The notes under the pieces are model-generated. The model made no database searches. It saw only the letters and a program-made list of their open reading frames with translations, and had not been told where the DNA came from. The position numbers and the translations under genes are program-made. Shown here in pieces: positions 22,062-34,432 of a stretch of DNA of 64,000 nucleotides (its first letter is position 1; every line of letters begins with the position of its first letter). The DNA comes from Heliocybe sulcata (taxonomy: Eukaryota > Basidiomycota > Agaricomycetes > Gloeophyllales > Gloeophyllaceae): NCBI GenBank assembly GCA_004369045.1, contig ML213512.1, positions 370,698-434,697 of the forward strand. Reading direction: 5' to 3'.

Positions 22062-23064
22062 ATGCCGTCTCTACCAGACTTCAGCCAACTCAACCGCGCG
22101 CTGGACCTAAACCCAGTCAATGCGAACATTCACCTGAGCAGAGCCGGGTCTGACTGGCTCTGGGCGGTGTATTCCGTCATGCTCTTCACGGACCTCCTCT
22201 TCATTTTGTGGTCATTCTCTGTAAGTGATGAGCAGCTTGCTATTCGTGATAGTCAGCCTCTGACGGATGTCTCCAGAGACCTCGTGGCCAACGCGTCTTC
22301 CACCAATTGCCTATTATTATTTTGACTACGGCCTCCATCGCCTACTTCTCAATGGCTTCCGACCTCGGTGCCACTCCCATCTTGGTTGAGTGGGCTCGTC
22401 ACGGTGGCGGAACGCGCCAGATCTGGGTAAGTAATTGCAGTAATATCGCAAAGGTTGGCTCTCCTCATATTATCTGTTGTAGTACGTCCGCTACATCATG
22501 TGGTTCATCACCGCGCCCTTGCTCCTTCTCGAGCTCCTGCTCGCCACCGGTCTCTCCCTCTCCGAGATCGTCACCGCTTGCTTCATGATCGACGTGACCG
22601 TCATCTGCGGCCTCCTCGGCGCGCTCACTCACAGCACCTACAAGTGGGGCTACTACACCATGGGCGTCGCTGCGCTCTTCTACGTCTGGTGGGAGTTCCT
22701 CGCGCACGGTGGTCGCTCCACCTTTGCCGCCCCCGTGCAGTCCACCTACATGGCCGGCAGCGGCTGGTTCAGCTTCCTCCTCCTTCTCTACCCCATCTGC
22801 TGGGGCTTGAGCGAGGGTGGCAACGTCATCACCGTCACGTCCGAGATGGTCTTCTACGGCATCCTTGACCTGTTCGCCGGCCCGTTCTTCCTCCTCTTCC
22901 ACCTCTGGCGCCTGCGCGCGGTCGACTACGCTGCGTTTGGCCTGCACAGTGGCAAGCCCACCGACTACTACCGGTTCTCTGGTGACGGTGCGGGTATGAG
23001 GGGTACCGGTGCACCGGTGACGGGAGCACCAGTTGCTACCAACGGTGCCACCGCTACCGCGTAG
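22062..23064 (+). CDS. Opsin-related (Hsp30/Mrh1/Yro2-type) seven-helix protein without retinal lysine
   Basis: Three exons (22062-22220, 22277-22426, 22483-23064), 296 aa, seven hydrophobic helices. Helix C reads RYIMWFITAPLLLLELLL, aligning with bacteriorhodopsin RYADWLFTTPLLLLDLAL: Arg82 is kept, Asp85 is replaced by Met and Asp96 by Glu. Helix G reads YGILDLFAGPFFLLFHLW: Asp212 is kept but the Schiff-base Lys216 is Gly. It therefore should not bind retinal covalently and belongs to the opsin-related proteins (yeast Hsp30, Mrh1, Yro2), plasma-membrane proteins induced by stress and linked to control of the proton ATPase. The C-terminal tail is Gly/Ala/Thr-rich. It sits alone downstream of a long non-coding stretch. 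Confidence 0.9.
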
Positions 23065-23796
23065 ACTGCCTTCCGCTTCCTTGAATGACCCATTATGCTC
23101 CCGAAAACATGATTTACGGCCTGTTGATGCTTTGCGACGTCCTTTCCATATTAACCTGCTCGAGTCACTGTATCCGCAAGTCAATCCTGTAAAATGTATT
23201 GTATACTAGTTTAGACGTCCTTGTAATACCTCCTGACATCGACAAATAACGTGTAATAATAATTCGTTTGTACATCCAGATGCTAAGACTGTGTACTCCG
23301 CTCAGATTGACGTGAGCATTAATGACCAGGCAATGTTAGTGCAAAGACCTTACGTTTGTTCGTTGATTGATATTGAGGGTTGTCAAACGAGAGACGGGTC
23401 TGTGCATGAGCTGTGGATGTTCAGATGAATGGGCAAAATGTTCGACGCTCCACTATGCCAGAACTGCAAATATTGAACCGGGAGCTACCAGAATATCTTC
23501 CGCTCGTCGCAGAGGAATGTCGGACAACTCTGAGCTGATCCACTAGTAACATATTTACATATATAGTATAAATACCTTACCTGATTGCTTAGCCCGGCGA
23601 CAAGGCCAGGCAAAAAGTATCTACGCCGCGTATGTGTCCCCGATAAATAAGTCATGTATACAATGAAGCTTTTGTATGACAGATGGAAGTACGTCCTGGG
23701 TAGAACAACATCAATGGCACCGGAGCAGCAATAGATCTCATCCGGCACTGCTGGGACTCGAGTCCTCTCCCTAGATGCTGGGGAACCACATATTTC
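23065..23796. other. Intergenic between convergent genes
   Basis: 3' flanks of the opsin-like gene and the following reverse-strand gene. AT-rich in part (23550-23580). No gene seen. Confidence 0.5.
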
Positions 23797-25173
23797 CTAG
23801 AGCTCCGGAAGTGAAGGGTATCCTACCCGCTCACCGCTTATTGGCAGCTCAGCCGAGGAATATCCCAACGCTGGGCTTGCGGGAGCTGGGTAGGTGCTGG
23901 GATCATCAGGGTTCTGCCGATGATACATCACGATGTCAAAGCATCCGATCTTATGTATTACAAGTGGAAAAACTCACGTAGACCTTCCGCGCGAAAGGGG
24001 GCAATGCGGGGGCTGCGGAGAAATGGGCCTGCTCTTTGTCCGTAGAAGGCTTCTCGGGTGAGACTGGCTCCTGTTGTGACCGCCGCCTACGTACGACGGC
24101 GAATATTATGATACCAGCTACTGCCGCCGTGCCGAGTACAGCACCCACAACGCCACCTGCGATGGCTCCCTTGCGCGGAGCGCTATGACTGTCACTGCCC
24201 GTAGTTGCACTGGCAGATGCACTGCTCATTGACGAAGCGGACGTGTTTGTCGATGAAGCGGACATGGTCGTCGACATTACGGCTGAGGACACCGCGGTCG
24301 ATGACGCCGTGGAGCTTGTTGACTGACTTGGAGGCGTGGACTCCGGAGCACCTGTCGCCCATGTTAGATCGGACTTACGATGCTTGCTGTTGGAAGCATA
24401 CCGATGTCATTCTCAGCAGAATTCGCGTCCCAATAATCGTTCTGCCGCTACAAGTGAGTTCACATAATCATGTGGAATATTCATTGCGAGCCACGCACGC
24501 TAGCAGGCAAGTATGCCCAGGCTGGGACACTGGTACCGGGAGGTATCGGTTGAGGATATCTATTGTCATATGAATACAAGGGTCAAAAATGACAGGGAAG
24601 CCCCCACCCAGTCAAGGAAAAAGTTGAGCAATTGGTCAAGTAGTCGTGCCAGGGAACCAAGCTACACAATATATAAACTCTGCGGTCAGAATGAATGCCT
24701 ATAAGCTCACCTCGATGGCACGGAACAATTCTGGCAGGCGGAGCAGGCACTCAAGAGGTTATACACCACAAGACTGCATAAGCAAGGGGCTGCCAAAGTT
24801 AATAGGGAAGGTGTAAGTGCATAACCACAGATGCCTGAAGGCACAGCAATAGCTGTAATGTGCACGTCAACTATTAGCAGTCTTGGACACAGATGGGCGG
24901 CCAACCTGAGGTACTACATGCACTTATCGTATATGAGGCAACTAGACAAGGACTCTGGTGCAAGGAGTTGTATGTCTACAGGAGCGATATGAGTGAGGAC
25001 TTCCCTTCCTTCAATCGAATATCTGAGGCTGCACGTACCCATTCATACGCCGTGCAAGCAACATTTGACTCTCCCGGATTCGCCGCATTTGTCCTTGTGT
25101 CATTCAAGAGCAAGACAATGATCCCGGTAAAGGCCCATGCAGCGATGACTGCCCTGCTTCTGCCAGAAATCAT
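23797..25173 (-). CDS. Cysteine-rich ectodomain, single-pass membrane protein of a common basidiomycete family
   Basis: Eight exons on the reverse strand, all in frame, 332 aa: 25173-25039, 24975-24906, 24852-24711, 24661-24608, 24559-24499, 24447-24402, 24351-23978, 23913-23797. Order: N-terminal signal peptide (AWAFTGIIVLLL), the ectodomain blocks YNSLHQSPCLVASY, CLCSLVVYNLLSACSACQ and IPPGTSVPAWAYL, a Ser/Thr-rich stalk, one transmembrane helix (AIAGGVVGAVLGTAAVAG), a stop-transfer RRRR, and a cytosolic tail ending PSLPEL. I recognise the layout from many Agaricomycete proteins; the ligand or function is unknown, though it looks like a cell-surface sensor or adhesin. The seven introns are 48-64 nt. 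Confidence 0.8.
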
Positions 25174-26096
25174 GGCCTGAGAGGCGAATGGGTAGAAGAG
25201 CGGGGATGCTAACTAGGGTGGACCAGGCTCTTTCATATTCAGCGGGGCTTCTATACAGCTGAGTTGAGAGTTCTCACCTGATCGCAGCACCCATATGCTC
25301 TTTGCTGGAGTTATATATATATATATATATCCAGAGCTTCACCTTCTCACATCTACGTCCTGCTCTGGTAACGGATCAAAGACGGCCAACACCATGCAGT
25401 GCCCAGGACGAAGAGCATCGAAGCATAAGAGCTGCGCGCACTAACAACGGTAGTCTTTCCGTGCCACGCCAGCACTACCATCAGCCGTCAGCTCCTTGCT
25501 TTGGTAATGGAATGAGTAGTGGCCCGGTACCAGCTTGGCCGTACCAAAGATGGATAGCGCCCATCCATCAGGGCCGCCGAAGCAAGCAGTCACCACATAT
25601 ACCGACCAACTCGCTTTCCTTGACCAGGAATCTTTGAGCACATCATATATAATAAGCCCACGTCATACAGCTTAGTTGAAGGGAACACTTACATCGTTGA
25701 TATCGAAGCAGAGGTCTCGTCTGGGGTGAACGAGATGCTCCAGTTCATCATGGCAATGTCAATCGCGGTCTTTGGGACCGGACGTCCGGACTTTGTCTAT
25801 GCGAGGGGCCTTAAGTGGTACCCAAGATGAACGTGGTAAGCCGCAGAGAATCGAGAAAGGGGGGAGTATCGACATTGAATATTTGGTCCGCAGAAGATAG
25901 GATAGTAGCAGAACGAAACGGTTCTTACGTCGTAAGAAGCGACCCAAGAAATCGTTAATCCATCTGAGGTTTCAAATTCTGTGGGTACATACGATACTGC
26001 AGCATAGCATGTCAATATATGATCAGGACCCAGATCTTCGATCGTTTAAGACGAATGGGCGAAAACAACTGCGTCTCCAGCAGTGACGAGGATGAA
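25174..26096. other. Intergenic with a doubtful reverse-strand gene
   Basis: A short (TA)n tract lies at 25312-25330. On the reverse strand between about 26015 and 25440, two exon-like pieces (FETSDGLTISWVASYD before a GTAAGA donor at 25928, and TAIDIAMMNWSISFTP) could join with others into a short protein. I found no start, no complete structure and no family for it, so no gene is called. Confidence 0.3.
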
Positions 26097-26182
26097 TGGA
26101 CACTACCGGAATTGAACCGGTCCCCTCCCGCATTTCATATGTATGCTAAGCGGGCGTGATAAACCAACTACACCAAGTGCCC
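26097..26182 (-). tRNA. tRNA-Ala(AGC) with an 11-nt intron
   Basis: On the reverse strand the sequence folds as a cloverleaf. The acceptor GGGCACT pairs with AGTGTCC and includes a G3:U70 wobble, the identity mark of alanine tRNAs. The D arm GTGT..TCAC is followed by anticodon stem CCCGC/GCGGG and T arm ACCGG-TTCAATT-CCGGT, with discriminator A. The anticodon loop is TTAGCA, then an 11-nt intron after position 37, then T, giving anticodon AGC. Confidence 0.92.
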
Positions 26183-26317
26183 TTAAACCCTGACTAGCTT
26201 ATAAGTTATAATATTTGAAATTGCTGAGCATTGAAGTAGATCAGCCCAGAAGATGTGACATGCCTGATCATAACACCAGAAAATGTGCGTCATGGAATAG
26301 TGGCAAAGCAGCTTGCG

Positions 26318-27616
26318 TTAGAAAGCGTCCTCCACTACAAACCGCCCGTTCTCTCTGGCACCCGCTCGAGCCATCGTATCATCTGCTTTCGCTCGCGTCC
26401 ATAACCCGTCTTCACCGACAAGGAACAGGTTCGACCTGTCCATCGACATCAGCCTCCATCTACCACACAAGCGCGAGTAAGACATACCGCTCATACTCCA
26501 GCTTGAAGGACTTGCACGCGCTCAGGAGCACCTTCGACACCGGATAATCGCCGCGCGTGCGGAACAAGGCTTGTTTGCCGGTAGCACGGTGTTCGATCGT
26601 GACTAGGAATTTGTCGGTGGAGGCAGAATCGCCTTGGGATTGCTGCGAGGCGCTGGAGTACTCTGGGCACCGGGAGAGGTCAGACGATGACCTATCCGGT
26701 ATGGTGAGCGTACTTGCCCTGCATGCTTGAGATGGGTTGATAAACTGGGACAGAGCGGGCTTTTTCTTGCTTGATCGTGATGGTGGCTTGACTAGAGTTG
26801 TTTGCTATGTCCAATATTGACGTTACATGTGGACATCCGCTACAATGCTGCTCACCGTCTTCCATCGCATGGTCGCTAGGTACTCGGTGCATAGGTGGCT
26901 GACCCGCACCACTATCCGAGGCAACGCTTGCAAGAGATTTGATCGGATCGCTTGAGCTACCCTCCGGTTTGTTAGGTTCCCTGTCCTGAAGTAGTTTCCG
27001 TCCGATTTCGCCGTCGGTCTGCATCTCTAGCTTGATACGATCACGAGTTGGCGAAGCTGGGCTTTGCTCCCTAGAGTACCTAGGCGGCTCTTCATCGACT
27101 GAGTGCATTTTGCCTTTCGTCACAGTACTCAAAGACTTCAAGACCACAAATTCTTCTTTCTCGTCTGCCTCTGAGCTAGAGTCAGATCGCGGCCGGCTGC
27201 TGCCTGCCTCATTGTCTACACAGGGCAACAGTAAGGTAGAGTAAGATCCCACATTGCGGCATACATACCTGAAGAGGAAAGCTGCCGCTCTCCATCGTCT
27301 ATGTCAATCTCAATCGTGGACAGAAGTAGGCGAAGAGCATCCCATGCTCGTTCGTTAATGAAGGCGGGCTTGCCACCGCAGGCGTCGAGATCCTGGGTCT
27401 TGAAACCAAGTTTTCCTCTCCGATCGAGGCCAAATATTTGGCGAGCGAGCGTTTCCGTATCCTTTCACGAGTCAAGCAAACTTATCAGCTAGAAAATTCA
27501 TCGCTCACAGCATATGTACGGGGCAGAGGCACGATTTCTCTCCTGTTCGAATACGACAGTATGACTAGGTCTATACTGGACTTGAGAGAGGGATTTATAC
27601 AAGCAGAGAACAGCAT
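26318..27616 (-). CDS. Conserved fungal protein of unknown function with N- and C-terminal globular blocks
   Basis: Reverse-strand exons: 27616-27509, 27461-27269, 27215-26718 (perhaps split by a 51-nt intron from 26855), 26662-26488, 26435-26318. The N-terminal block reads IDLVILSYSNRREIVPLPRTY then DTETLARQIFGLDRRGKLGF and GGKPAFINERAWDALRLLL. The middle is disordered and acidic. The C-terminal block has KFLVTIEHRATGKQALFRT, DYPVSKVLLSACKSFKLEYE, and LFLVGEDGLWTRAKADDTMA ending FVVEDAF. I know both blocks only from uncharacterised Agaricomycete proteins. The join 26718/26662 needs a GC-AG intron (donor GCAAGT) to keep frame; that is the weakest point. A tRNA gene lies 136 bp beyond its end. 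Confidence 0.65.
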
Positions 27617-27922
27617 AGTGGCAAATCTGAGCACCGATGTAATTGAAGCAGCCCTATGAGATCGAAGCAGACAGGCTCCGGTACTGGGGCTCGCATCGCG
27701 CGACGCGCGGGAGATTCAGACGCGACTAAACAGTCACGTGACTGACAATATTGTGTCCAAAATAAATAATATCACATGAACTTGTCAAGCGTGAGGAGCG
27801 CAATATTCGTCCACGAGAGTACTTAGTCTCCTAACCAAAAGAATAATAATAGTAATAATGCTACAAGTACTATCCGGACGAGCAACAACCAACAAGGGAC
27901 AAACGCTACAGACATGTAGCCA

Positions 27923-30886
27923 CTAACTTTGAGGAGGATTGGAGTTCCGATTGTTTGTACTGGTATCAGGAGATGTCCCTTCCGGTAGCTTCTTCTTCCT
28001 AGGCCTGCCCACAGGATTTTTCTTCACAGGTGTAGGCGCAGGAGCGGGAGCTGGAGTAACCGGAGCAGTCGTGGGTGCAAGGGAGCGACCGTCGGCGTTG
28101 CTGTTAGGTGCGGAATGGGGTGCAGTAGCGGATACAGTGCTGGTGGGTGCCATACTGGCGCTTGTGTCTGCAGCTGCAGCAGGCTTCGACTTTTTCTTTG
28201 CCGAACTCGAGGCAGGTGGTTTCATGATCTGTCCGAGGGGTCCTATCTTCGTCCGAGACGGTTGGGGCACATCATCAGTTAGCGTGGGTTGTGGAACAGA
28301 GTAACCAAGAGAAGGCGCCGCCGTAGTTGTGGCCATGGCAGATAGTCGCTGTTGATAGTAGGGCTTAAGAAGGCCGATCTGCTCTTCCGCGCCGTTTACA
28401 TCGAGAGGGAGAAGGGGCGGAGGAGGCGGGAAGGGCGGTGGAGGTTCGGCGGGCTTGGCACTACAACACGTGTAAGTAGGATACATTTTCGCAACTGTAG
28501 TCGCAGCACGTACGCAGCAGAGCTTCCCTGACCCGCCTTGTTCTTGCCTCTGAGAAGCTTCTTGGGAACAGACAAGCTGGAAAGTCCGAACTCGTCTGCA
28601 ATTCCTAGCTCCTTCAGGCCCAGGAAGTCATCTCCCAAGGCGTCTGCAAAGTTGCCCCTGCGTATGCGCTTCAGTTGGGTCTGGCGGTCTGGCAAGATAC
28701 TTGATTACGTACATGACAAATGCACCGTCCTCATTCTCGTCATCCTCATGCGCGAACAATGCATCGTCATCCATGACCTCATCCGCGGCCTACCCATCCG
28801 GACTTAGTCGAGCACCGTCGAAGATGAGACGTGCATAACTCACAGCATCGGAGTATGCAGTAGACAACTTCTTCTCCAGCTCGCCCAGCCGACTGCCATA
28901 GCGGACGATGTCGTCCTTCACATAACGCTCCAAGTCCTGTATCTTCGTTGTGCCGCTCTCAAACAGAGTGTGCAAGATAATTTCCTGGAGAGACCTCATC
29001 AGCCAGCCTGCTAGGCGATGACTAACCTCGCACCTCAGCAGTCATATTTCCGGAATACCGGTCCACCAGAAACCGAAGTGTGCGTCCAACATTCTGGAGA
29101 TACTCTGACGTGACTCCGGCGAGCACATCGAGAGCGGCCTTGGATGTACCTTGAGTGCAGATCAGTCAGGAATTCTCAGCGATACCGGCTGTCCAACCTT
29201 GAAACCCGGCATGCTCTAAGATCTTCGAGCCCATCCAATGCAAACAATCGTCCGCAAGCTCCTCCCCCAGTTCAATACCGCGTCCCGCAGGCCTCCACGG
29301 TTTCTCATCCACCGTATCATCAATATCTGCCGCTACAGACGACAAATCTGGGGGCTCGGGTGGCTGCGTACCGCCCTCCTCGTTCTGCGCCTGCTGCTGG
29401 CTGTTTAGAGTCGCAAGCTTCGCGTGTGCGTGCCGGACGCGCTTGATAGTGCGGATGTTGTCGTTGATCAGGTTCAGCGTCGAGTTTGGCTTTGGGGCGC
29501 CATCCGGTTTCCTCTTCTTTCTCGTCTTCTTCTTTGCTAGGGGGAGGTCTTTGCTTTCTTTCAAAGAGTGTCGCCGATTATCTACGTCAGCGGACTCGGC
29601 GCCAGTGAGCGTCGGGAATCCATTTGCTAGGAAAGCAGGTGATTGAACTGCGAGCCACCATAGATCAAGTGCCTCCTTCTCTTGTTCCGAGGGTATATGA
29701 GACTGCAATCGTGTCCGTTTCCGAGGACGTGAGTCCGCGCCACCATTACTGTCCTTTGCTATAGCCACGGGCGTTACAGTGAAAGGATCGCAGCACTCAC
29801 ATTTTCCGCTTTTCCCCAACCTCACCATCCACTGTCCACTGGTCACCGGAATGCGGCGGTGAAACTACTCCACTAAGCACTTCCCTCAACTTGTCAATTA
29901 CATATACATGGTCTCCGTGTTCGAGTTCCTCGTCCAGGTGTTTGAACAGAGCCATACCCTCCGGTGTACGGTCGAGAGTATACGAGTCTGCGAACGGTAC
30001 CTTCTCTCCGGGCTTACGAGAAGGGATGATAAGCTTGACAGGGGCAGCAGGCGAGGGCTTCTTGGGCGCTGCCATCTGAGGCGGTGACACAGGTGATCGG
30101 GGACGGAAGCCATGCGACGTGAAGCCGTTTACTTTGACATTTGATGCACCAAGCGCAGCTGGGATGACGGGTTCAAGTCGCTCTCTGCGGTCGGTGATAT
30201 TCGCCAGCAACCGCTCAGCTTTGGCTTTCAGCCTTGTGGCGCAACCCCGGATAGGATGGTTCTAGAAACGGTTGGTGATTCGGCATGGTAGCGGACATTG
30301 GACGAGCATACCTCGGCCGCGTTATACGTGAGGCAGTTAGACCATATCAAATCCAAGTCATCTTTAAACTCCTTCTTCGATTTGTAAGACTTTTGTTTCA
30401 CCTTCTTGAGCATGGTTTGGAGGTCCATGGGATTTGGTATGACTGCTGTACGTCAGTCACGGAGGCAGTTCCGAGTACCAGAGAGCGCACCATCGTTATA
30501 GTCCGGAGCCTCTGCTCTTGATACGGGCTTCAGAAATGGCTCCGCATCTCGGTTATCCTGGATGGAGGTCAGGGATGCGTGATACGGGCACAAGTGGGTC
30601 ACTCACCACAGTCACCATCCGCAGGTCATGTAGGAGATCCTCTAAGGCATCATAGAATGGGTCAGAAACCTTTGGATCGTTGATGTTCCGCTACCAAGCT
30701 GTCAGCAGGGACGATGGGGCGGAGACCAGCGCGTACTCACGCGGCTCTCCTTGACGGTGGTCAAGAGTAACTTGAGCTCATGTTCCGGAAGCGAGGACTT
30801 GAATTTGCTCTCGGTGAGCGTCCTTAGCAAGTTCTATGCAAAGTCAATAAACTTAAACTGGGCATGGCACGGAGACTCACGTTCAT
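27923..30886 (-). CDS. SPT7: SAGA complex subunit Spt7 (bromodomain and histone fold)
   Basis: Many exons on the reverse strand. The first coding exon is only ATGAAC (30886-30881); others traced are 30833-30741, 30690-30607, 30557-30491, 30442-30312, 30261-29826, then from 29758 on. The bromodomain has [39 protein letters not shown] and [11 protein letters not shown]. After a basic linker comes the histone-fold (Bromo_TP type) that pairs with Taf10: [20 protein letters not shown], then [20 protein letters not shown] and [20 protein letters not shown]. An acidic segment ([20 protein letters not shown]), [20 protein letters not shown] and a proline- and alanine-rich tail follow. This order is diagnostic of Spt7, the scaffold of the SAGA coactivator in the nucleus. 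It is divergent from CDH1, 435 bp away. Confidence 0.92.
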
Positions 30887-31321
30887 GCTCCTTCCGCTAC
30901 GATGGCACGGAACAAGAGAGCATTTAGAGCGGCGATCGCATTGCTCGGACACTGCCGTACGTACCTTCAGCCACAGCAGGCGAGCGCCTGTGGCAGATCA
31001 GTCCCAAGTCAGTTCTGCTGAGCAAGTCCGGTGTGGCAAAAGTGTGGCATGCAATGAACAATGGTGGCAGGTTGCAGCAGGTTGCAGGTTGCGGCCCGGT
31101 CGTACCTTGCCGCGTAGGACGACGATTGGGAATTCCATCTCCGCTCCTGCCAAACGTGGTACAACGCGCGATCGAGGCCTTATCGACGCGTTCGCGACGC
31201 GTATTACCTAAGCGCGTCCCTCGCTGGTTGACCTTCTGCCACAACGTCGATCCTACCAAGTCGATGCCACAGGCCGTAAATTAGGCCTTTCCTCCCTTTA
31301 CACTCTCGACTACAAGCTACT
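30887..31321. promoter_or_regulatory. Shared divergent promoter region of SPT7 and CDH1
   Basis: The two start codons face away from each other across 435 bp. No clear TATA box or repeat stands out. Near 31055-31095 there are short runs of GGTTGCA / GCAGGTTGCAG repeats (CAGGTTGCAGCAGGTTGCAG). Bidirectional use is an inference from layout. Confidence 0.5.
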
Positions 31322-33527
31322 ATGACTAGCCTAAAGAACTCGCCCTGTGGCAAGCGTCTCCGACAAACCCGGCAAGACGGACAAGATGAATTCTTGGAGC
31401 CGCCCCGTCGAAAGGTGCGCATGGAGAGCATCTTCGGTGTAAGCTCGTCGTCGACGCCATCGTTGGACTCGGGCGAAACATCTCGGAGCGACAGCGGTGG
31501 ACCGAGCTCTCCAGTACGGGTCAGGTATACATACGGGGACCGATTCATACCCTCCAGAGATGCTGGGGATGTCCGTACAAACTATCATATCCAAGAGGTG
31601 CCATCGTCACCGTCGAAGAACAGGATTATTCCGTCTGAGTCTGACGCACAGAAAGGTGGGTGCTTTCTGTTCACTTTCCGGGTTCTCCAGCACTCGTCAT
31701 GCGTCTGCCACATACCGCAATTTCATGCACTCCCGCCGTTACAGTCTGTCACGCTTAACTACAAGACTTCTGTCTCGGTCCGTGCCACCTCTGTATATGC
31801 CACTGACAACATGTGGCGAGGTAAGCACCTTTCATGTGGCAAATGTGGCACGAAATGGCTGTTTTGAATCGAGAGGCATGAGGAAAGGGAAACTTACGCC
31901 GGCCATACTGGACTGGATGAAGTGTGCTATGCATCTTGTATATGCGCTTATAGCATCAGGTCTGCAAGGACCCCGCCACTGTCATCTGTGTTACGTCGTG
32001 GGCCACGTTCAATCCCTAACTGACTTCTTTACGATTTTGCAGAACAAGCCAACAACCTATTCCACGGTGCACTCTTTACCGAATTCTCCGCAAACCCAGA
32101 CCCAGACCGTCCAAGCTCGCCAACTCGGCCTCGTTCTGCAAACCTAGCCCTCCCAGCAACCCCGAGTAGAACCCGGATCTTCGGTCACTACTCCACGACC
32201 CCTGCGTCGAATCCATCCACGCCCAGCAGGCGTCTCGACACGGTCACTGACCAAATATACACCTTGAGTCCCCTCCGTCCGGCCAGCCAAGCTCTCCTGG
32301 CAAGCCCGCAGCCGACCTCGCGCAATGTATGCAAGACGCCGTATCGTGTCCTGGATGCGCCGGAGCTTGCAGACGATTTCTATCTCAATTTGGTCGACTG
32401 GTCGAGCACCAATGTGTTAGGTGTGGGGCTTGGGACTTCCGTGTATCTGTGGGCGGCGCATACAGCTGCCGTGTCGAAGCTGTGTGATCTGGCTAGTAGG
32501 AATGACACCATCAGCTCTGTCTCATGGGTGCAACGGGTACGTGTCCAATCTCATCTGCCACGCAGGCTGTAACTAATCTTCTCTTCTACATGACAGGGCA
32601 CCTACCTTGCTGTTGGAACGTTGTCCGGCCGCCTCCATATCTACGACGCAACTACCCTGACCCTCATGCGCACCTTCCAAAATGCACATACGCAGCGAAT
32701 CGGTGCGTTAGCATGGAATCAGCACATCCTGACCTCCGGCTCTCGGGACCGCAGCATCCACCACAGAGATGTTCGTATGAGCGATCCAGATCCAGTCAAG
32801 AAGTCACAAGGCCACAAGCAAGAAGTTTGCGGACTGAAATGGAGCACTAACGGAGGGGCGCAGACTGCTCTGCTCGCCAGTGGTGGTAACGACAACAAGG
32901 TCTGCATTTGGGATCTGCGAGGATCGACGAGGCCGTCGTACAATACGCAGAGGCAGACGACTTCAGGGAATGGAGTCACTAATGGAGAGGATACGTCAGG
33001 TGGCGACGGGGCGGTGTTCAAGTTCCACGACCACACGGCGGCGGTGAAGGCACTGGCGTGGAACCCTCATGAAGCGAACACTTTGGCTACTGGAGGCGGT
33101 ACTCAGGACAAGACCATTAGGTTTTGGAACACGTCGTATGGGACAAAGACCGGGGAGCTCGACACCGGCAGTCAGGTAAGTGCTCCCATACCCTCCTTTC
33201 ACGGCCGAGGCTGACTACTGGAACCTCGATAAGGTTTGCAACCTGCTGTGGTCGCTCAACTCGCACGAGCTCGTGTCCACGCATGGGTTCTCTTCATCCC
33301 ATGCACAGAACCAGATCTGCGTGTGGAAGTACCCGAAGATGGAGACGATTGCGTCGCTGAGCGGCCACACGCACCGTGTCCTCTATCTCGCGATGAGCCC
33401 CGACGGCGAGACTATTGTTACCGGGGCTGGCGACGAGACGTTGCGGTTCTGGAATGCCTTCCCCAAGAAGGAGAACTCGGACAAGAACAAGGAGAGCCGC
33501 CTCGATATTACCAAACAGATCCGTTAA
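31322..33527 (+). CDS. CDH1: APC/C activator Cdh1 (Fzr/Ste9/Srw1 type)
   Basis: Exons 31322-31655, 32043-32536, 32597-33175 and 33234-33527 give 566 aa. The C-box DRFIPSR (near residue 77) binds the anaphase-promoting complex, and the protein ends in the IR dipeptide, which docks on Cdc27-type TPR subunits. Between them are [20 protein letters not shown] and seven WD40 repeats (for example [47 protein letters not shown]), the receptor for D- and KEN-box substrates. The [11 protein letters not shown] segment fits Cdh1 better than Cdc20. Ser/Thr-Pro sites in the N-terminal third are expected CDK targets. Intron 1 is 387 nt, much longer than any neighbour. Confidence 0.93.
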
Positions 33528-34432
33528 TCTGTCTTCTATTCCACCTGCTCCATTTTCACTCTCCCATTCCTACCAATTACCCCCGACATCGCCCTTGTGC
33601 GTCCCGGCCATCGGGTTGTAAAGCTGTTCAATGTTTTCCGGTTCAGCTTCCTCCCCCGAATCTGGCGAGTGCTCTGTTTCCGCTATGACCACGACGTCTC
33701 TCGGTTCCTTGCCGTGTTCGGCTTTGTTCGACAACTAAACCACACATACACGCGTCACGGTCTGCTTATTGCACATATTGTATCTGCCATTTCCCATTCC
33801 TCGTTCCTCCTACTGCTCCAATAGGCGTCGTTTTGTCTTCTTCATGATCATCATGCCCATTCTCGTTCTATCATTCAGCATCAATTTGTTTTGTACTATG
33901 GGCCGCTTTTGCTTTTTACATGCGCTGCTTATGTTTTATGTATATGCTTTAGCTACATCGGAAATGTGAATCACCCTTGTTATGCCATGTTGAGCGCGCC
34001 TCCGTTTCTCCCGTCGACGCGCCTCGTTTCGTAACTCTCGTGTGGATCCTGGCCGCATCCGGGCGATCCTCTACCCACGTACCATGCCAGTGGGCTGACG
34101 CATGTTCGTTTATGTTTTCTGTTTAATGCTGTGTTTGACTACGCCGAGTACTCCAATGCTTTGATGGTACAGGAATCCGTCTGACGTATTCTGAAGCATC
34201 GGTCTGCGGGTAGCTGTGCATTACTCCGTGCTATCTGCTGAAGTATTCAGTGATATACCTGTCTCATCGGGTTTCCTCTCTCGACTCTTGCCATTCCCGA
34301 CGGCGGAGGAAAGAAAAACTTGCGTGGTTACTACATGTGAGGCGAACTTGACTTGACCAAAGCAGCGTGGGCTCATGCGGTTCTGTTCACTAGTGCAGTC
34401 AGATAGCTTTCGTGATCTATCTCTGAACGAAT
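33528..34432. other. Intergenic, 0.9 kb
   Basis: CDH1 3' UTR, rich in pyrimidines, followed by the promoter of the next membrane protein gene. No gene seen. Confidence 0.5.

Noticed and set aside
23725-23775. A GGACTCGAGTCC palindrome near a possible tRNA 3' end
   Set aside because: No cloverleaf can be drawn and the T loop consensus is missing.
25440-26015. A possible short reverse-strand gene
   Set aside because: Two exon-like pieces look convincing but no start codon, complete splice chain or family could be established.
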